Shown: positions 11,941 to 13,127 of the stretch, one piece after another
Layout: every line of letters begins with the position of its first letter
How positions within the stretch are numbered: the first letter of the stretch is position 1
Assembly: GCA_003519585.1 (NCBI GenBank)
Contig: DOWL01000153.1
Coordinates: 6,834 to 19,960, forward strand
Direction of reading: 5' to 3'
Source of the DNA: Nocardioides sp.
GTDB lineage: Bacteria > Actinomycetota > Actinomycetes > Propionibacteriales > Nocardioidaceae
DNA: 13,127 nt
The notes under the pieces: model-generated
What the model was told of the DNA's origin: nothing
Database searches by the model: none
The model's input: only the letters and a program-made list of their open reading frames with translations
Position numbers and translations under genes: made by a program

Positions 11941-13127
11941 GTGCCCTACCTCAGCACCGGCGGCAGGCGACGGGGAGGCGACGGACGGCTCAACCACGAC
12001 GTCGACCCGCAGGACAAGGGCCCCCAGGACGCCTGTGGCGTCTTCGGGGTGTGGGCTCCCGGCGAGGACGTCGCCAAGCTCACCTACTTCGGGCTCTACG
12101 CGCTCCAACACCGCGGTCAGGAGTCGGCCGGGATCGCGGTCAGCAACGGCCGCCAGATCCTGGTCTACAAGGACATGGGGCTGGTCTCCCAGGTCTTCGA
12201 CGAGACCACCCTCGACTCGCTCAAGGGCCATCTGGCCATCGGTCACGCCCGCTACTCCACCACCGGCGCCAGCACCTGGCACAACGCCCAGCCGACCTTC
12301 CGGCCCACCGCCGACGGCTCGATCGCCCTGGGCCACAACGGCAACCTCATCAACACCCACGAGCTGAGTGAGCTCGTCGAGGCGCTGCCCGGACCCGACG
12401 ACGAGCTGGACCTGCACAGCCGCCAGCTCGAGAGCTCGACCAACGACACCGGCCTGGTGACCGCGCTCCTGGCCCACCACCCCGACACCTCGCTCGAGCA
12501 GCGGGCCCTCGAGGTGCTCCCGATGCTCAAGGGTGCGTTCTCGTTCGTCTGGATGAACGAGGACACCCTGTACGCCGCCCGCGACCCCCAGGGCATCCGC
12601 CCGCTGGTGCTGGGCCGGCTCGAGCGCGGCTGGGTGGTCGCCTCCGAGGATGCCGCCCTGGCCACCGTCGGCGCCAGCGTGGTCCGCGAGATCGAGCCCG
12701 GCGAGCTGGTCGCGATCGACGAGCACGGCCTGCGCACCCACCGGTTCGCCGAGCCCGAGCGCAAGGGCTGTGTCTTCGAGTACGTCTACCTCGCCCGGCC
12801 CGATGCCACCATCAGTGGGCAGAGCGTGCACGCCGCCCGGGTCGAGATGGGCCGCGAACTGGCCCGCCAGTTCCCGGTCGAGGCCGACCTGGTGATGCCG
12901 GTCCCCGAGTCCGGCACCCCCGCGGCCGCGGGGTACGCCGAGGAGAGCGGCATCCCGTTCGGTCAGGGCTTCGTCAAGAACGCCTACGTCGGCCGTACGT
13001 TCATCCAGCCCAGCCAGACGCTGCGCCAGCTCGGCATCCGGCTCAAGCTCAACGCGCTCGAGCACATGGTCCGCGGCAAGCGGCTGGTCGTGGTCGACGA
13101 CTCGATCGTGCGCGGCAACACCCAGCG
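11941..13127 (+). CDS. purF: Amidophosphoribosyltransferase PurF, 3' end cut off
   Basis: PurF makes 5-phosphoribosylamine from PRPP and glutamine, the first committed step of purine synthesis. With the GTG 11941 start, a 31-residue propeptide would be removed to expose the N-terminal catalytic Cys32 (codon 12034-12036, in DACGVFGVW). The glutaminase domain shows LYALQHRGQESAG (52-64), GHARYSTTG and GHNGNL. The phosphoribosyl-transfer domain begins after about residue 260 and reaches the PRPP loop VVDDSIVRGNT (384-394) just before the window ends. Cys277 in KGCVFEYVYLARPD matches the position of one iron-sulfur ligand in the Bacillus-type enzyme; the others would lie beyond the edge. About 110 residues are missing by comparison with the usual length. 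An in-frame ATG at 11932 is the alternative start. It is a highly conserved housekeeping gene and shows no sign of transfer. Confidence 0.97.
   Translation, partial: MPYLSTGGRRRGGDGRLNHDVDPQDKGPQDACGVFGVWAPGEDVAKLTYFGLYALQHRGQESAGIAVSNGRQILVYKDMGLVSQVFDETTLDSLKGHLAIGHARYSTTGASTWHNAQPTFRPTADGSIALGHNGNLINTHELSELVEALPGPDDELDLHSRQLESSTNDTGLVTALLAHHPDTSLEQRALEVLPMLKGAFSFVWMNEDTLYAARDPQGIRPLVLGRLERGWVVASEDAALATVGASVVREIEPGELVAIDEHGLRTHRFAEPERKGCVFEYVYLARPDATISGQSVHAARVEMGRELARQFPVEADLVMPVPESGTPAAAGYAEESGIPFGQGFVKNAYVGRTFIQPSQTLRQLGIRLKLNALEHMVRGKRLVVVDDSIVRGNTQ

Noticed and set aside
11806-13065. A 419-codon minus-strand open frame opposite purF
   Set aside because: PurF is unmistakable on the plus strand; the antisense product is a Gly/Val/Glu-rich shadow.

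Overview
The window reads as chromosomal DNA of a high-GC actinobacterium. The flavour of the proteins (DrrAB-type exporter with a WYL regulator, an actinobacterial-style PurF with a long propeptide, a small sterol-carrier-family protein) and the start-site architecture suggest a Nocardioides-like member of the Propionibacteriales, but that genus-level guess is an inference from style, not from a marker gene. Eleven protein genes are supported, two of them cut by the window edges. I see no rRNA, tRNA, CRISPR array, insertion sequence or phage gene. No gap between genes exceeds 300 bases; the longest is about 170 bases, upstream of purF.

Layout. 1-317 (+): C-terminal end of an alpha/beta hydrolase. 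344-2976 (-): ATPase and permease of a DrrAB-type ABC exporter with a 4-base start/stop overlap, followed by a two-helix membrane protein of unknown function. 3039-4007 (+): a WYL-domain transcription factor divergent from the exporter and probably its regulator. 4094-4774 (+): a short PAS-HisKA protein that has the phospho-acceptor histidine box of a sensor kinase but no ATPase domain. 4782-6047 (-): an MFS exporter, divergent from 6129-6734 (+), an ArsR-type winged-helix regulator. Their 81-base shared promoter carries four TGCGCAA units spaced exactly 14 bases apart. 6737-7096 (+): a sterol-carrier-family protein coupled to the regulator. 7131-8474 (+): an M20 zinc dipeptidase. 8520-9938 (+): a YdhS-like FAD/NAD(P)-binding protein. 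9951-11768 (-): a complete orphan GAF-GAF histidine kinase. 11941 to the end (+): purF, the first committed enzyme of purine synthesis, cut at its PRPP-binding loop.

How the parts work together. Two independent exporter/regulator pairs (ABC with WYL, MFS with ArsR) sit within 6 kb, each in the divergent arrangement typical of substrate-inducible efflux. Two histidine-kinase-like proteins occur without a response regulator; one is only a half kinase.

The strongest non-gene signal is at the starts. Eight of the nine transcription-unit-proximal starts other than the two histidine-kinase-type genes and the truncated first gene fit a TAnnnT hexamer exactly 6 or 7 bases before ATG/GTG, usually with no convincing Shine-Dalgarno. 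This is the signature of leaderless mRNAs, and it helps choose starts (for example ATG 8520 and GTG 11941). The PAS-HisKA gene differs: it has a GGGTAT element resembling the -10 of SigB/SigF stress promoters and a normal leader with a Shine-Dalgarno. I found no clear sign of a wholly new multi-gene system. The best candidates for new biology are the phased 14-base operator, the kinase lacking its ATPase, and the two-helix protein attached to the ABC exporter.
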